64,000 bases of DNA, from positions 12,050,229-12,114,228 of the forward strand of contig NW_019211456.1 in assembly GCF_002443255.2 (NCBI RefSeq), read 5' to 3'. This DNA is from Varroa destructor (Eukaryota > Arthropoda > Arachnida > Mesostigmata > Varroidae). This document shows, one piece after another, positions 1 through 13,199 of the stretch. Below the pieces are notes generated by a model. It worked only from the letters and a program-made list of their open reading frames with translations, was not told the DNA's origin and made no database searches. Positions within the stretch are counted from its first letter, which is position 1. The number at the start of each line of letters is the position of its first letter. Both the position numbers and the translations under genes were made by a program.

Positions 1-775
1 CACTACTGCACACGTCCATTCACTGCACGACTACGTCAGACTTTGTGAACGCAATCTTGAGAAGGTTTGTAATAATATACCATGCGTTTCTGTCTCGACC
101 ATTTGCCGCATTCATTTGGAGCCAGATAATTCGAGCAAATTTGATGCCCTTATCTTTGTGTGTATCTTGTGATAACTTTTAACTATCTATGAAGTGGTAG
201 ATCTGTAAATTCAAATAAACATCTGCAAAATTAAACAAGTAGAACTTTCCTTATTCCTTAACAGATTAGAACGTTAATGCTTTTGAAAACTGGTAATATA
301 TAGGCATTATATATTATTATTTTTATAGACTAGTACAAATTATCCAAGTGTTTCGTACATGCTTCATTATCTTCTTAAATAGTTTCGAAAAGCATTTATA
401 GGTATAAAACAGAATGTATTCAATCCATTATTATCCGATGATGCATAACCGACGTTCAATCTATAAAAGCATAGCAGTGACTGAGAGTTACGCTAGGGAA
501 GAGCAACAAATCAATCTTTCAAATGCGTTCGTGTAGATAAATAGATGTAAAGAAAGATGCAGGTGTTGTTCTCTACCGAAGCCACGTTTGTTTTCTACGA
601 GAATTAGTGGCATGATGATGAAAAAGCACATAATAAGGCAACAATTCTTCTGGAAAAAATGGACCACTTTGTACGGGAAGCAACGACTGCTGGGGCCGAG
701 GGAAAACTGCAGTTTCAAAAACTTTCGGGAACAGACGTCTGACTGCTGCAGCGTTTTTCAATGCCCATACATCAT

Positions 776-805
776 GAGCTCCTATTATTATGCAATTAGG
801 AGCTC
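776..805. repeat. 9-bp inverted repeat around GGAGCTCC
   Basis: GAGCTCCTA (776-784) and TAGGAGCTC (797-805) with a 12-base AT-rich loop. No function is evident. Confidence 0.7.
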
Positions 806-1049
806 CAATAGAATTGTGATAAATTTTGTTGTTATCACTAAAAATATTGATACGATATGCAGAAAAAACAAGATAAAAAAAAACTACTAAAAACAACAAA
901 TATTTGAGCTCAGAACTTCCTGTGTTATAAAGGTATGACTAACAGTTGCTCGTTTTTTCTCGAGGGAGATCCGATGATCAAGTAAAACTGCGAACGAGGC
1001 TGATGCTCGTCACGGGTGAATTCTAATATGTTACTGCTCTAGCCTGAGC

Positions 1050-1094
1050 ATTCTACGTTCGGTCTTGGGTCTCTCTTAAGACCGAACGTAGAAT
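1050..1094. repeat. Perfect 17-bp inverted repeat with an 11-base loop
   Basis: The left arm ATTCTACGTTCGGTCTT (1050-1066) is exactly complementary to the right arm at 1078-1094. A (CT)n tract follows at 1107-1124. No gene is recognised nearby. Confidence 0.95.
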
Positions 1095-1106
1095 TGTCCC
1101 ATATTC

Positions 1107-1124
1107 CTCTCTCTCTCTCTCTCT
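1107..1124. repeat. (CT)9 microsatellite
   Basis: An uninterrupted CT run next to the 17-bp hairpin. Confidence 0.95.
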
Positions 1125-1681
1125 GTTTAAAGAAACCCATACAATTGTGATGAAGCGGGACTACGGGTAAACTTCCGATCTTTTCATCTTTGTTACCGAC
1201 CAACACCTGATTCACCGTTATTCCTTTGTAACCAACAATCGCAGAAGCATGAGAAGCTGTCACAAACGTGCACGCGCCATACACAAGTGTGGGTTCAGAA
1301 TAGGCTCCAACGTCGTATCGCGTCCCAATAAAAGTGCGAGAGTTCGTTGAACAGAATCGACTAACAAATTGCGCATCATTTTTTAATATAATGAGTCATC
1401 TTAACATATTACCGAAGCCGACTAGCTCTCGTAAAGGCTAATCTTTTCAGAATCGAAGTACTTTAAATCAAACAGTACTACCTTTCTTACAAAGCCTTGT
1501 TTCCGTCAATAGATATAAAACCGTAGTAGCTCAATTGCATATTAGAAAATTTCATGATTTTCAAACATCGATGAGGACATGGCTGTTACATTGGTAAGTC
1601 ATTGGTAAAAGAAGTGGGCCGATCTATAAATGTGGCCGCAAACGCTTCCATTGAACTGTTCGACTCGAAAAAAGTGATATT

Positions 1682-1683
<2 letters not shown>

Positions 1684-1723
<40 letters not shown>
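1684..1723. repeat. (TA)20 microsatellite
   Basis: An uninterrupted TA/AT run of about 40 bases. Confidence 0.97.
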
Positions 1724-1727
<4 letters not shown>

Positions 1728-4368
1728 CGCTCGGTCGAGGCTGTAATAAGTAGGCAGCCCCTGGTTAATTTTACATCATCAGACACACGAATGCATCATC
1801 ATACTCCGCCATCATGTCCTCTTTCAATTGCCATCAAGATTTTTCCTGAAGATAGCGCGTTGACTGAAGCTGAGACGACAAACTATTGTAGGCTCAAGAA
1901 TATTTGCCGCGCTCAATATAAGGATAATACGCGTGAAACTCAAACATATTAATATGATATATTGCTGGCTTTCGGCCTATTAATACCCGTCTTTGGTATT
2001 TCGAACTTGTATGTACCATTTTGTAGTTTCGTGAAATTTCTATTAATTTCGTTCATCTATGTATTGACCGCCACTTAAGGGTATGTTTCACAGGAGATGG
2101 ACATAATCTAAAATCCAAGCGGTACGACATTTTCGGTATGTTTATAGCCGCTACTGGACCTAGACAGGCAAAGTATACGACTTTAAGTGGTGTTAATTGA
2201 TTAGGGTCCCGTATCTCGATACAGGTACAACAAATCTTTTCTGAAGGATTGCTGTAGCTATACGACGAAGTTTAAGAAAATAATTAGTAAGAGAACGCAA
2301 ATAGGAACACATTATTAAAGTTTATCTTCATAGCACGTTAAGTTTGTATCTTAGATATACTTGCATTATACTAGAGGAAAAAATATTTTAAGAAATAGTT
2401 TCTTTTTGCGGTTTCTCAGAAACGTCAGATGTTTGTAAAGATTTTTTTGCAGCAGTTGTGGAAGAACACGCATTCCAATTGAAGTGTAGGGGATGTAGTG
2501 TTAGAATGACCTCAGTTACCTTGAAGCTCTAAGAAGAGCCAGATTGAGTTCGATTATAAGTTAAATATATTTGACTTCGAGCCTGAGTCTTCGCGTGACC
2601 CTTGTAAAAATTATAACGTATTCATAAAAATGTTGAGACATTATTATTATACAAGTTAACCAAACAGACAACATTTGTAAAAAAAAAATCACTTATGCTG
2701 CTGCGTATAAACTACAAAGATGCTAAATCTAGCCCAGAAAACAACAAACCCTCTCCTTGGCATTTACAGGAAGGAAAGTCGATTTTCTCTTATTTTGGCC
2801 AAAAAAGACTTAAGTACTCATATGAAGTAAGCCTAGTTTAATTACAACACAAAAGCAAGTTTACAATAGAGACATGCCGCAAGATGTAAAAGGATGTCAA
2901 GACCCGACGAACTAAAAAAACTCAATTTAAGCTAAGTCGTACCCATAATTAGGACCGTAGATTGGTCTAAGGGTTTTTCACAAAGCATCATGATGGAGTT
3001 TTTCTTAGGGCCGTAAGCTTCTGTCTCACTAGGCTTTGATTTACCTCAAACTAAAAAAAAAATCAAGCTAATTGATTTATTTCTTGTTATTCGAAACGTG
3101 AAGTAAAGAAATTCGCATGGAACGAATCAGCAATGTATTATACTTGTACAGAATTTTTGTAAGATCTGTACATAGATATCATTTGTGTGCATGCTTAATG
3201 AATATGACCCAGATAATATCAGTTAACGTTATTTATACTGCGATTGTCTGAGATGTTGACTTTAAGCGCAAGCGGGTGATAGGTGAGTCTGGTTGGCGTC
3301 TTTAAGCTCTGAACAAAAGACAATAGGAAGGCACCAATGCACTGTCATGTTATTCATGTCTACTAGTGGCTTCATCATCGTAGGTCGAATATATTCCCTG
3401 GCGAGATATGTAACTTCAACAAGCGTATCGTTTTATTTTTTGCACTATTTCTCTAATTCGCTAGAGATTTTCAACGGATGTAAAATATACTCTCTGGTTG
3501 CTGTATGGCAACTATAATTTTTTGAGGTGTGGAGATCAATTATACAGTAAACACATGAACGTGTAGACCTCACCTCTCTCATAATTTGCCTGATATTAAC
3601 ACTGATGCATATTTATCTCGATAAGGATTGCTGTTTAATTAACAACTAAAAAAAGGATAAACGAGCAATTTTGCTGGGTATTTACTTACATAGCAATTCA
3701 CTATAGTTATGATAACTTAATTGGAAGCAATGAAGGCGTATCGTCAGGTCATTTCATATTAAAAAATTGAAAGTGAAAAAGGTAATCTCTGCCTATCTTT
3801 GACGATTCAATTGAAACCATATAATGGCCGATATTGAACAAAGTTTTATCTTCTCGTTATATCAGTCTGTGTGAAATATATTGTCTCACGCTAATGACAG
3901 TTATGAAAGATAATATTTCTAATTTACCCTACAACCAACCAATTTGAGTTTCCCAATAACTTAGCGCTAATCAACTAGACTGAGTTTGGCGGTCATATTT
4001 AATTTTCGGATTATCGTCTAATTTTGCAGTTTACGCATCTTTTCAAAATGATACGTTCTCTGGATGAACGAATAAATAACTACAGCAAGGCCACAGGTGA
4101 GCGTATTCTTAATATCTAACTAACAGTTTTGGCAGAATTGCAAAAAAGGTTAGTTAGGTAGCAAGGAAAGTACGAGTTTACAAACGCTATAGAAAAAAAC
4201 AACCTATACGAAACTTCTTCTGTAAGATTAGAATAAGCCGCCCAGCGGTTAAAGGCCAAGCTACCTTGCTTCACTTGAAAGCTTTGTATGCGAATACGCG
4301 TTTATAATAGAATATTCGAAAACTCGAAAAAAACTACTCATAGTTATTTCGATCCGTGTTTCTCATAT

Positions 4369-4468
4369 NNNNNNNNNNNNNNNNNNNNNNNNNNNNNNNN
4401 NNNNNNNNNNNNNNNNNNNNNNNNNNNNNNNNNNNNNNNNNNNNNNNNNNNNNNNNNNNNNNNNNNNN
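4369..4468. other. Assembly gap (100 N)
   Basis: Exactly 100 unknown bases, the usual placeholder for a gap of unknown size. Any frame crossing it is an artefact. Confidence 0.99.
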
Positions 4469-6113
4469 ACCTAAAAATCTAATTATATTATAGTAATTGG
4501 CTTAAACTAATTCAACTTACATCCGAGCTCGGGTAATCAAAGTTAGCAATTATGGCGGGCGCCCGCTTACGCTCGTATAGAACATGCGCTAATGACACAG
4601 CTAAAAATTCGTGCCTTCCTGGCATACTCTAGTGTTCTAGGAGGCTTAACATTCTCATAGGGCATCGCCGCTACTCGAATAAACAAGTCACCGCGCGGTG
4701 ATTCGCAAATAACGTTGATGCAAACGTACGATACGAGAGTGAGAGTCACGTTAATCTTCTGGATCCAGAATAATATAACGCGTCCGTATTGCGTCCTTAA
4801 GCAATGAGAAGCACGCTGGTGACGGCCTGATATCGACAGATGACAAAGTTTATCAAAGTGTTATTACTTTGATGATGTTCACACTGGTAACTTGCCGAAA
4901 TAGTAGACTGAATAACCTTGCTAAAAGCGGCTGTGATTTGGCAATTTGTTTTGTTGTCGAACATGCTGCATCGGTTAGTGTCATCCAATAACAGAAACTG
5001 AGGTTGGCTTTTGACTTCAGAATAAATGTGTTGATGCATGCATGCATTTGTGTGCACAATGAATTTGATCTACATTAAATACTGACGATTAAACAATAAG
5101 CGACAGTATGTTTTGAGGTCTAACAATAAGGTTAAAAACAAATGTCACTCGACGTGTGGCTATTTTAAACGGACAATACACCGAAATATGGTAAATACGA
5201 CAATGTGTATTGATTTCCATCATAGCAAAAGATGTATAAAATTACGTACTTCGATAACTAGATATACGGCGAATATTAATGCCGGGCGTACTGTACCATA
5301 TACAAATGATATGAGAAAACTTATTTTTGCTTATATATATATAAATCTCTCAAGGATGCGAAACATACATTCTCAAGCAAATAAGATTATCAATTTTCTG
5401 TCAGTTGACAATCTAAACGATGAACATACAATTTGCACGAATCCTCTTAAGGTACAATTTTTATTGTCAATATACGTCCCTCTGACGGTGTAGTGTTGAC
5501 GCTTACTAAAACTGAGGGACACGTGATTGCATACATTCGGAAACGGGCGTTACGAGAACTCGTCTCATTCGATGCTAAGGACAGCCACCTGGGGCAATGC
5601 TTAAGGACAGTGCCGGAAGTAAAGCTCGAAATAGTTAACTGCTGATATATACATCAATGTGTGATGCTCACTTTGATACGGTGACTTGGTTTCCTGCGAT
5701 TTTCCTAACGTCAAAAATTAGTAGAATCAATTTAAAAAAAGAACAAAGGTGGCTGGCTCGGTTGCCATAAATGATTTCAAAATTAAAGACATTTTTTTAG
5801 TACAGTAATGATATGATACTTGAATACAGTAAGCGCCTATTTTTAGAATTACCCCCTGCCGGATACAGGGCAATTTTGAATTGCCATATTGCAGATAAGA
5901 ATGACGGTAATCCACGGTAGTTTTTTTTACCCACCCTGAGGTGCATTAATTTATTCTTGTAGGGTGAATATACAACGTAAGTTGGAAAACATAAATCTAA
6001 AGTGTAATCGCATTTCATCGACGTACAGCTTCTGCGTCGTAAAAAGGGAGCTGCCCATTTGTCCGACCCAACACAGTGTGCACCGAGTAAAATAATAATC
6101 ATAATATGACAGT

Positions 6114-6430
6114 GAAAATCTGAGTATCAACAGCATCGGTGGGGCAATGACACCAAAACAAGACCAGATACAGAAGCAAGCAAGCGAATAAACGGAGTGG
6201 ATGTCATCTTCACCCGCAGTTGGCGGCTTCTTTGCCCTACCAGCATCCACTGGACCACCAGAACCGCTACCGCTGTCACAACTGTTTTCTGCGTATTTGC
6301 CAAAAGCAACAGTCGCCCTGAGGCACCACTCTTGATGGCAAGCGCGCCATTGCTTTACACCGCCAGTTGCTCGACCGTCTGCCCAGCGGAGCAGCACGCC
6401 GTCCATAATCCCATAACTTCGAAGCCTGCT
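6114..6430 (-). CDS. Unrecognised exon-like open frame with one hydrophobic segment
   Basis: On the minus strand an acceptor-like TTTCTTCATTTGATAAGCAG (ending about 6428) precedes a frame reading GIMDGVLLRWADGRATGGVK, and later SCDSGSGSGGPVDAGRAKKP and SVYSLACFCIWSCFGVIAPP. The last is a hydrophobic, possibly membrane, segment. The longer stop-to-stop frame runs 5951-6457 (168 codons), the longest ATG-initiated minus-strand frame here. GC is raised across 6130-6430 only. Another frame of the same strand is also open, so composition could explain it. No family is recognised. It lies about 0.9 kb from the candidate carrier leader, in divergent orientation. Confidence 0.25.
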
Positions 6431-7280
6431 TATCAAATGAAGAAACTTTGACGACATTTATATTATTGCGAGAGAAACATGTAGAACATAAACGCGCGAT
6501 TTAGGGGACTGATTATTACTTTAAGTTACATTCCACATGTTAAAAAGATAATTCCAGTTGAATAACGAATCTTCTCAGACCAGCCTTTACAAAGCACGTT
6601 GGTCTTCCCAGCTTTAATAAAAAGCAGCTTTAACTAAACTTTAAATTAAACCTATGTGTGTCGCCAGCTTCTTCCAATATAAAAAATAACCGACTCGAAC
6701 ACGCACACACACACATGCACACCCCACGAAATACTGCAACCAGAGTTAAGCGTTCCACAAATAAGCGTACAGTGCCAATAGGAGTAACACACTCTGTAGA
6801 ACCCTGCAGTTACTGACAACATTGGTCGTAAAAAATCCGAAAAGAGCTCATCACTCTGCGCAGATTAGCCGAAAGCTCACCTGAGAATCGTCGCCTGATC
6901 GTACACTATCCACTATGGCCATTCCCGCTTTAAAAACCGCGACACCTGGCGGCACTTTTCACAAGACAATGACACACACAAATCGTCCTGCCGCAACAGA
7001 TTAATATCAAGCAATAGGCTAACTAACCTATAAAGCAAGCAAGGGCTTTTGATTTGATTAGTTAGTACGCAATATATCCGGCAGCAGTTCAGTGATACGC
7101 AGCGGCTGAGTGGCAGGCGCACTCCGAAAACCGCCAATCATCAATTTTGTCTGTGCGTTTTTGCGGTCTCTTGCTGTTCTTTTTCTTTTACCCCTATCGT
7201 TCCGTGCCAGTGCCCTTACACAACCATCGCACAAGCGAATGCCGTTCGGTTTTTCTATATCCTCTCCCTTACACTCTCGC

Positions 7281-7968
7281 TCAGTTGGACGCAGCGCTCT
7301 AGCTACTTCTTCGCCGAGCGGGAGGAAAGCGTTTTCGTATAGCTTTAACTAGTGAAAGCGGCCGGCGGCTTCGACGACGACGGTAACGCCGGAGCAACAA
7401 GGACACAGTTTCGGCCACGAAAAAGAGAAAAAGGGCGAGGAGAACTAAGAAGCATCGCTACCTATCTACATAGCGAGAGAAAGAACGGAAGGACGTGAGC
7501 AGGGTTTTGACTCTATCCAATCAGCCGATCCACCGATCGACCAAACGACCAATGGAACGGGAACAGCGGCGACATTATGGTCCGAGCATTAAGACAGCAA
7601 AATGCCTTCCCCTTCCGTTATTTAGCAAAAGCGAGTGTGCAGAATACGGTGTAGCACGCGGTTTTGGGAAAGGGTAGTCAGCGTGTGTTTTTCTATCATA
7701 ACATAATAGTAAGATTCGAATTTAAAAAGCTGCGGCTTGGCAGCCGTATCACTGGTACTGCCGTGATATTGTTGGGTCTGTACACAGCGCACAAGAGTAG
7801 TAACGATCGGTAGTGTGAAATTGCTAAAAAGTAAGCGTGCTTCTAGATTCAACCACAACACAAATGTGCATCATAACTCTCCGCCTGGTGTGGCTAGGCA
7901 ATGCATGAGTGAGGGTGTAAAATCAACGACGGACAACCCAGCATGCGCGGTACATGTTCTCCCACTAG
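7281..7968 (+). promoter_or_regulatory. Candidate transcription start and 5' non-coding exon of the carrier gene
   Basis: The carrier start codon sits 8 bases after a strong splice acceptor, so at least one upstream leader exon is expected. This block is GC-richer than its surroundings. It begins at an arthropod initiator-like TCAGTT (7281) after a pyrimidine-rich stretch and ends at CACTAG followed by a perfect donor GTGAGT (7969). Splicing 7968 to 11506 would remove a 3.5-kb intron. Open frames inside it are short and unrecognised. The link to the carrier is inference; RNA reads would settle it. Confidence 0.35.
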
Positions 7969-10900
7969 GTGAGTCATACACACAACGGCAAATTATGGGG
8001 TAAGAGACAAACCGGCGTCTAACTGTGGGTTCCAAGAATCTCTAGTGCGTTCTAGACGTGCACACCGCGACATCGACGCTGATCTTGACAGTGCTATCGC
8101 ACACAACTATATTATTCACTACATCAATGGTGTAATCCTATTTGTTTGCCTGATGCAAATACATTTAGCACTTTGGATCGCGTAAGTGAAACGACTGTTG
8201 GTGTCATTACCATCGGCGCCTTCTGCGATCAGTTGCCAAAGCCACCAATAGAATTGCAGGTGCCATCACTAGCTGCGTCAAACATGAAATAATTAGTTAT
8301 AGAACTACCTATAACAAGGGCATCCGAACAGAGGGGATTCGGACGGGCGGGCAAAATAACAATAACAGATATTGCTTCTCTGATCAAACACGCATTTACG
8401 TTGTCTCGACCAAACTCGGGTGCCTGTTCCGGCGCTACAAAACTTTTGCTTTTTGCTATTTAATATACACTTTAGCTGTTTGCCCGTAAGCCTGACAGCA
8501 GCCTATCTTTTTTTTTATCATGATCGGCGTAGCCGTCTATAAACGACATATCTAAACCGTTTCAGGATTCATATCAAACTTGACCTCCCGTTTTCTATAG
8601 CTAAAATAGGTCAACGAAAATACCACAGCCGTCTGCTGCAAGAATATTATGAATGCTATAACAATCTGATACACTATTTTGTATCCTTTGTAATTTTCAG
8701 GGCAATACAATATTATTTTGAAAATAAAAACTTATACCAAACAACCGTGCGCGTTTCCTGTTTCATATTCCAATCCAGTGAGATTACCACACAATAATGA
8801 TCACAAGCCGATTATAACCGAAAATGATTCGAAAAACTTGAAAACGATTGACGCTGAAAATACGTTGTTATTAATCAATACGTCATTAATAATAATACAT
8901 CGCTTGTGTTCACCTAGTGACGAGTGGGAATAAACTGGAAGTTTTAATATCTAGTAAGTATGTTAGGTAAAAAATGTTTTGTGTAGGTTTATTGATCTCG
9001 TGATTAATCGCCCCCTTCCATACAATTGTATTCTGTATTTTTTCTATAAGTTCTATGCATTATTAAGTGTATGTTCAATTTAATTACGCACTAATATGGC
9101 TGCCACAATGAATTTATTGGGTTACAATTGAATTCGACATTGTGGAAAGATTACAGCTTGAGCCATACTAAATCAGAGACAAAGATTCGTTTTCGACTAA
9201 CGCTATATATCTTATCGTTATTTCACAGACGGAATCATTCTGGATAAACCTATAGTCATTTAGATCCGGTCCTATTGACTCTGACTATGAACCGTAGAAG
9301 CGCTAGTTTTGCTGATGATTCTGTAGCTATAACAAGCATTCATTGATTATCGAAAGATCTCATAACATGCTGGAAAATTTGTTTTCGTTTGTCTTAGTCT
9401 CCCATGGCTACGTAGATCCGGGTGTTGATTAGGCTGTTCATTTTTATTCACGAAGCTCTACCGGCAATGTCACCACTAACAGAATATAGATTGCATAATA
9501 CTAACAACATATTCTGGCTAACTGTGCCGTTATCTGTAAGTGATGTATCAACGTTACGTTACCAACATATTATATACCAAATGCTTTAACTGATTTCGGA
9601 TCCATCCTGTACAGCTCAAGTGACAAATAAGATATGAACTATCATTGGAGAACGGGTTCTCGTTTTTACAGTCGTATCTGAAGAAGTGTTATGAACATCA
9701 CAATTATTAAGCTTCAGATAAGAAAAGATTGCGGCTAACATTGTGTGCAATGGGCCCACAACATTAAACGAATTATTTTTATTGATTGCACACTCCCGTT
9801 AGATGCTTCTTGTTATGTCGGATACAGAGATACCAGATCGGCACATATTTAACAATGTCAGCCAGTTTCGAGCTCAACTGTACAGAAGCAAACCTAGACA
9901 ATCAACTGCTGCGGGGTATTGCCCGCCGATTAAGAAGGTTGCTCTAACCGGCAAAATAAAAAAGTTGATAACTATTATACATACATATATCTGCCATCAA
10001 AGCTATAAAAGTTCTTTCACATGTGAAAATGCTAACGGGCGCTGAAAATTCGAACTGTAGTGATATGAAGAGCGGCTTTTTAGAGTAGGGCAAAACTTTC
10101 TGCTGTAGAAACCAGTTATACAATCCTGTCTGCATAACAAGCAAGGTAGTGCAACATTGTTATTTAGCATGGTTAATTTCCATCGCTGGAGTTTAGGTTA
10201 TTACTTATATTTTGAAGTGGCCTAATCCAGACTTCATAATTAGCTTGTTTATTTTTATTATAATATCGAAAGAGCTAAAGGATGTGATTAAGCGCCTATC
10301 TCCCATCTAGTGAAGTCCAGTAGCAAAAAGAAACAAAAAATCTCGAGCAATTGCACAGCAGAGTTAACAAGTTTTTCTTTTTTATTTTAATTAAAAGGGG
10401 CTTTGCAGCGCGGTTCTTGCAGCGGTGATTCTTTCATTAGTCGTATCAAAACGTCTCGGCATGATGGGATGGGCACGGACATATTTTCGAAGAACCTTAG
10501 ACTGCACAACAAAGAGTTGCTATTGTGTTATGTACGCGGAGCTCGTCTTTAGTAGTCGTAATCTTTGTATCATTGTCTATCAAAAAAAGAAAAAAAAAAT
10601 ATATATATACATACACGCTGATTTTAACCTAATTTTCAGATACAAGTGAACTATCTTAATTCGTGCAAAAGCCTATGAAGTTCCCACAATATTTTAATAA
10701 AAATATAAACAATGTTTGAGTTCTATTTAGAATGTATGTATTTCATCGACGCACATCTTAATAAGGTTGTATTATTGTAGTAAATGTTGTATTATTGTAA
10801 CAGTAAAGTTAAAAAATTCAGGATTTCTCTAAGCTTGGAGCTATTTTACCGTACACCGATGCTTACAATCCGTAATGAGCATAGTTAACAAGAGAATTTA

Positions 10901-11505
10901 TGACATTTTTCAAATTTGGCATTTGAAGTAGAAAACCGTTCTTAATTTGATAGACTTACTTGGATGACACATTGAAGAAAAGAGTAGGCGTTAAAAAACC
11001 TAGCACAACAGGAAACAGCATTTTGTTGGCCGATCGCGTAGATTGATCGTTCTGGCCTAATAATCTGTTCTGGTAAGATACTGGGCGCAACGTCTTCGTG
11101 TTCAAGTAAGGGGAAACCATTTCTATGATACAGCTCACGTTGAGAAGAATGGTTTTATTATTGCCATAATCATTGCGTGAAACTCTACGGAATCGGAACG
11201 TTATACATTGCTGCGTCTCCTTGTGTTTATTCTTTAGTTGAACCGCTGTAGCTAAGTCATTAAATACCCGTATGTGTAAAAGATTCAATAGAAGACAAAA
11301 ATAGGCAGTCTACGGGTAGCAACTAAATGTGTCTTTGTGAAGAAGCGTAAGTTTTTACAACATGTGTGTTAATATCGGTATGGATAAACTGGCCTGCCAC
11401 AGAGTTAAATATAAAAGTAGGGTTAATGCAAATCAGACACATTGGTTATACGTCACATCATTTTAACATTAATATTGGGCGCCGTTTTTCCGTTTGCTAT
11501 TCCAG
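7969..11505 (+). other. Presumed first intron of the carrier gene
   Basis: AT-rich, with no recognisable exon. Short open frames occur, such as 9803-10045, but none has splice or motif support. An A-run with a short (TA) tract lies near 10586-10612. Confidence 0.35.
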
Positions 11506-11513
11506 ATTTTAGA

Positions 11514-11639
11514 ATGGAGAAGGTAGAAGAATATAAGCTTGTTGTAGGAACTGTCCGAAATGCCCTGGTTGACCTTCTCGCAGGGACTCTTGGCGGTATT
11601 GCCACCGTCCTTGTCGGACAGCCTCTCGATACGGTTAAG
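11514..11639 (+). CDS. Carrier coding exon 1 (residues 1-42)
   Basis: This exon encodes the N-terminus, from [10 protein letters not shown] to the first signature motif PLDTVK, and covers most of transmembrane helix 1. The exon itself probably begins at 11506. A pyrimidine-rich tract runs into TTCCAG at 11500-11505, and the ATG at 11514 sits 8 bases inside. It ends AAG at 11639, followed by donor GTTGGT, in phase 0. An in-frame ATG lies further upstream at 11442, but that stretch crosses the acceptor and is most likely intron. Confidence 0.9.
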
Positions 11640-13155
11640 GTTGGTATTGCATTGAGTTACCGCAAGACAAAGTGCTGAATCGCATACAATAGCGAACTTA
11701 CCGTGTATTATATCGTAAACTAGTCATAATTCGCGCGGTTCTTGATGAAGCAGTGGGAAAAACTTTTTCGACATTCGATGATTGAAAGTGGCGTTTGCAG
11801 ATAACGGAGAATTTTGGTAGATTTTCAAAAAAATTTCATATTTGATCTTCTCGACAGTGCAGTAGAATAGAAAGAAATCCGTAATAATAATAAACAATTA
11901 TATATATATATATATATTTATATGCGATTTTAGGTCAAAATGCAGACTTTTCCACAATTATACAACAATAGCATATTTTGCCTGAAGGAAACGATACGAC
12001 AAGACGGTGTAATGAGGTATGATGTTAGAACTTAAATTTTACTACATTATATGATATGTATGACTGTATTGTTTTGACAAAATGAAAATTCATTGGCAAT
12101 TCACCCTGTCTCCAAATTCCTAGTCGATGTTTCGCTCCAGCCTTATACCGTATCAAATATTATTTAACACATGAGCTCTCTTCGGCGCATGGGTCAAGAT
12201 AATCGTCTACTTAACTATAGTCAAGAGAGGTCCTAGTTAGCCCTTAAAAACCTCCGTGATAAGTCGCTTCTCTAAAGAACCTGTACAATTTGAAGCTTGA
12301 ATTTTTTTAATAGAATCAGTGTATAATAGGTCAAGAACTAAGCTTCGATGTTTGCGCATTTATGTATCATTTATGCAGAGGGCTGTATGCGGGAACTGCC
12401 CCAGCAATAGTGGCTAATGTTGCCGAGAATGCAGTCCTTTTCGGAGCATATGGCCTCTGTCAAAAAATCGTGAAGACAGCAACCGGAAAAAGGTAAAACG
12501 TACAAATAGTGCGACAGTGCTGCCTAGCCACATGAAGCCAACATTGTTTTTAAATTATCGTGTATGAAGTATACATTCCAAGTGCTGTACTAAAGTATAG
12601 TTTTAGGTCTTGTCTTTATTTACGTTATCACGTTAAGGCCTAAGTGCAACTGGTTTTATGGATTAACAAAGCTGCTTTGAAGGGTCACTCGCATCGATTG
12701 TGACTTGTATTAAAAAATTCCCTACGCAGGAATTGTGGCGTTGCAGGAACCAGCAGGATCTCTCATCAATTGAAAATGCTATGGCGGGTGGTATGGCGTC
12801 AATATTCTCTTCATTGACACTCTGCCCTACAGAACTTGTTAAATGCAAGTTGCAGGCCCTACGAGAAACGAGCGGACACAAACCAACATTGTAAGAAATT
12901 GGTCTTAATGAGCAGATCAACCGTCTAAATATACGAACTCCAATATAAACTGGAAAAAATTCTTTGCAAAAAATATTCCAACAAGCTTAACCTTTTCGTT
13001 TTAAATAGCTATTGGCATAATTGTATAAACATTTCATAGTCGTTTTATTTAAATCAACAATATGATTTGTTGTTAATTGTATAATGGTTTCTATTTCATT
13101 ACAGTCTTCTTTCGGTGCCTCATTGCTATTTTTTTATTCCTTGATTTCTGCCTAT

Positions 13156-13199
<44 letters not shown>

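Larger units (their letters stand above)
1..5950. other. Gene-free AT-rich stretch
   Basis: Besides the repeats, hairpins and gap listed, I see no exon with motif or splice support. The longest frames (573-899, 588-890, 5113-5493) have no recognisable content, and the first two overlap on opposite strands. Confidence 0.5.

Noticed and set aside
573..899. Overlapping 100-codon frames on opposite strands
   Set aside because: Both are open at once, and neither has a motif or a plausible gene context.
1684..1723. Short frames through (TA)n tracts giving Ile-Tyr repeats
   Set aside because: These are translations of microsatellites, not genes. The same applies at 13160, 17625 and 40821.
4288..4482. 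Open frame across the run of N
   Set aside because: It exists only because unknown bases contain no stop codons.
5113..5493. 126-codon plus-strand frame
   Set aside because: AT-rich, Asn/Ile/Lys/Thr-heavy composition with no motif, no splice sites and no GC rise. It looks like chance.
11442..11513. Upstream in-frame ATG extending the carrier N-terminus by 24 residues (MVIRHIILTLILG...)
   Set aside because: The stretch contains a pyrimidine tract and acceptor AG at 11505, so it is most likely intron. SLC25 carriers also normally lack such a leader.
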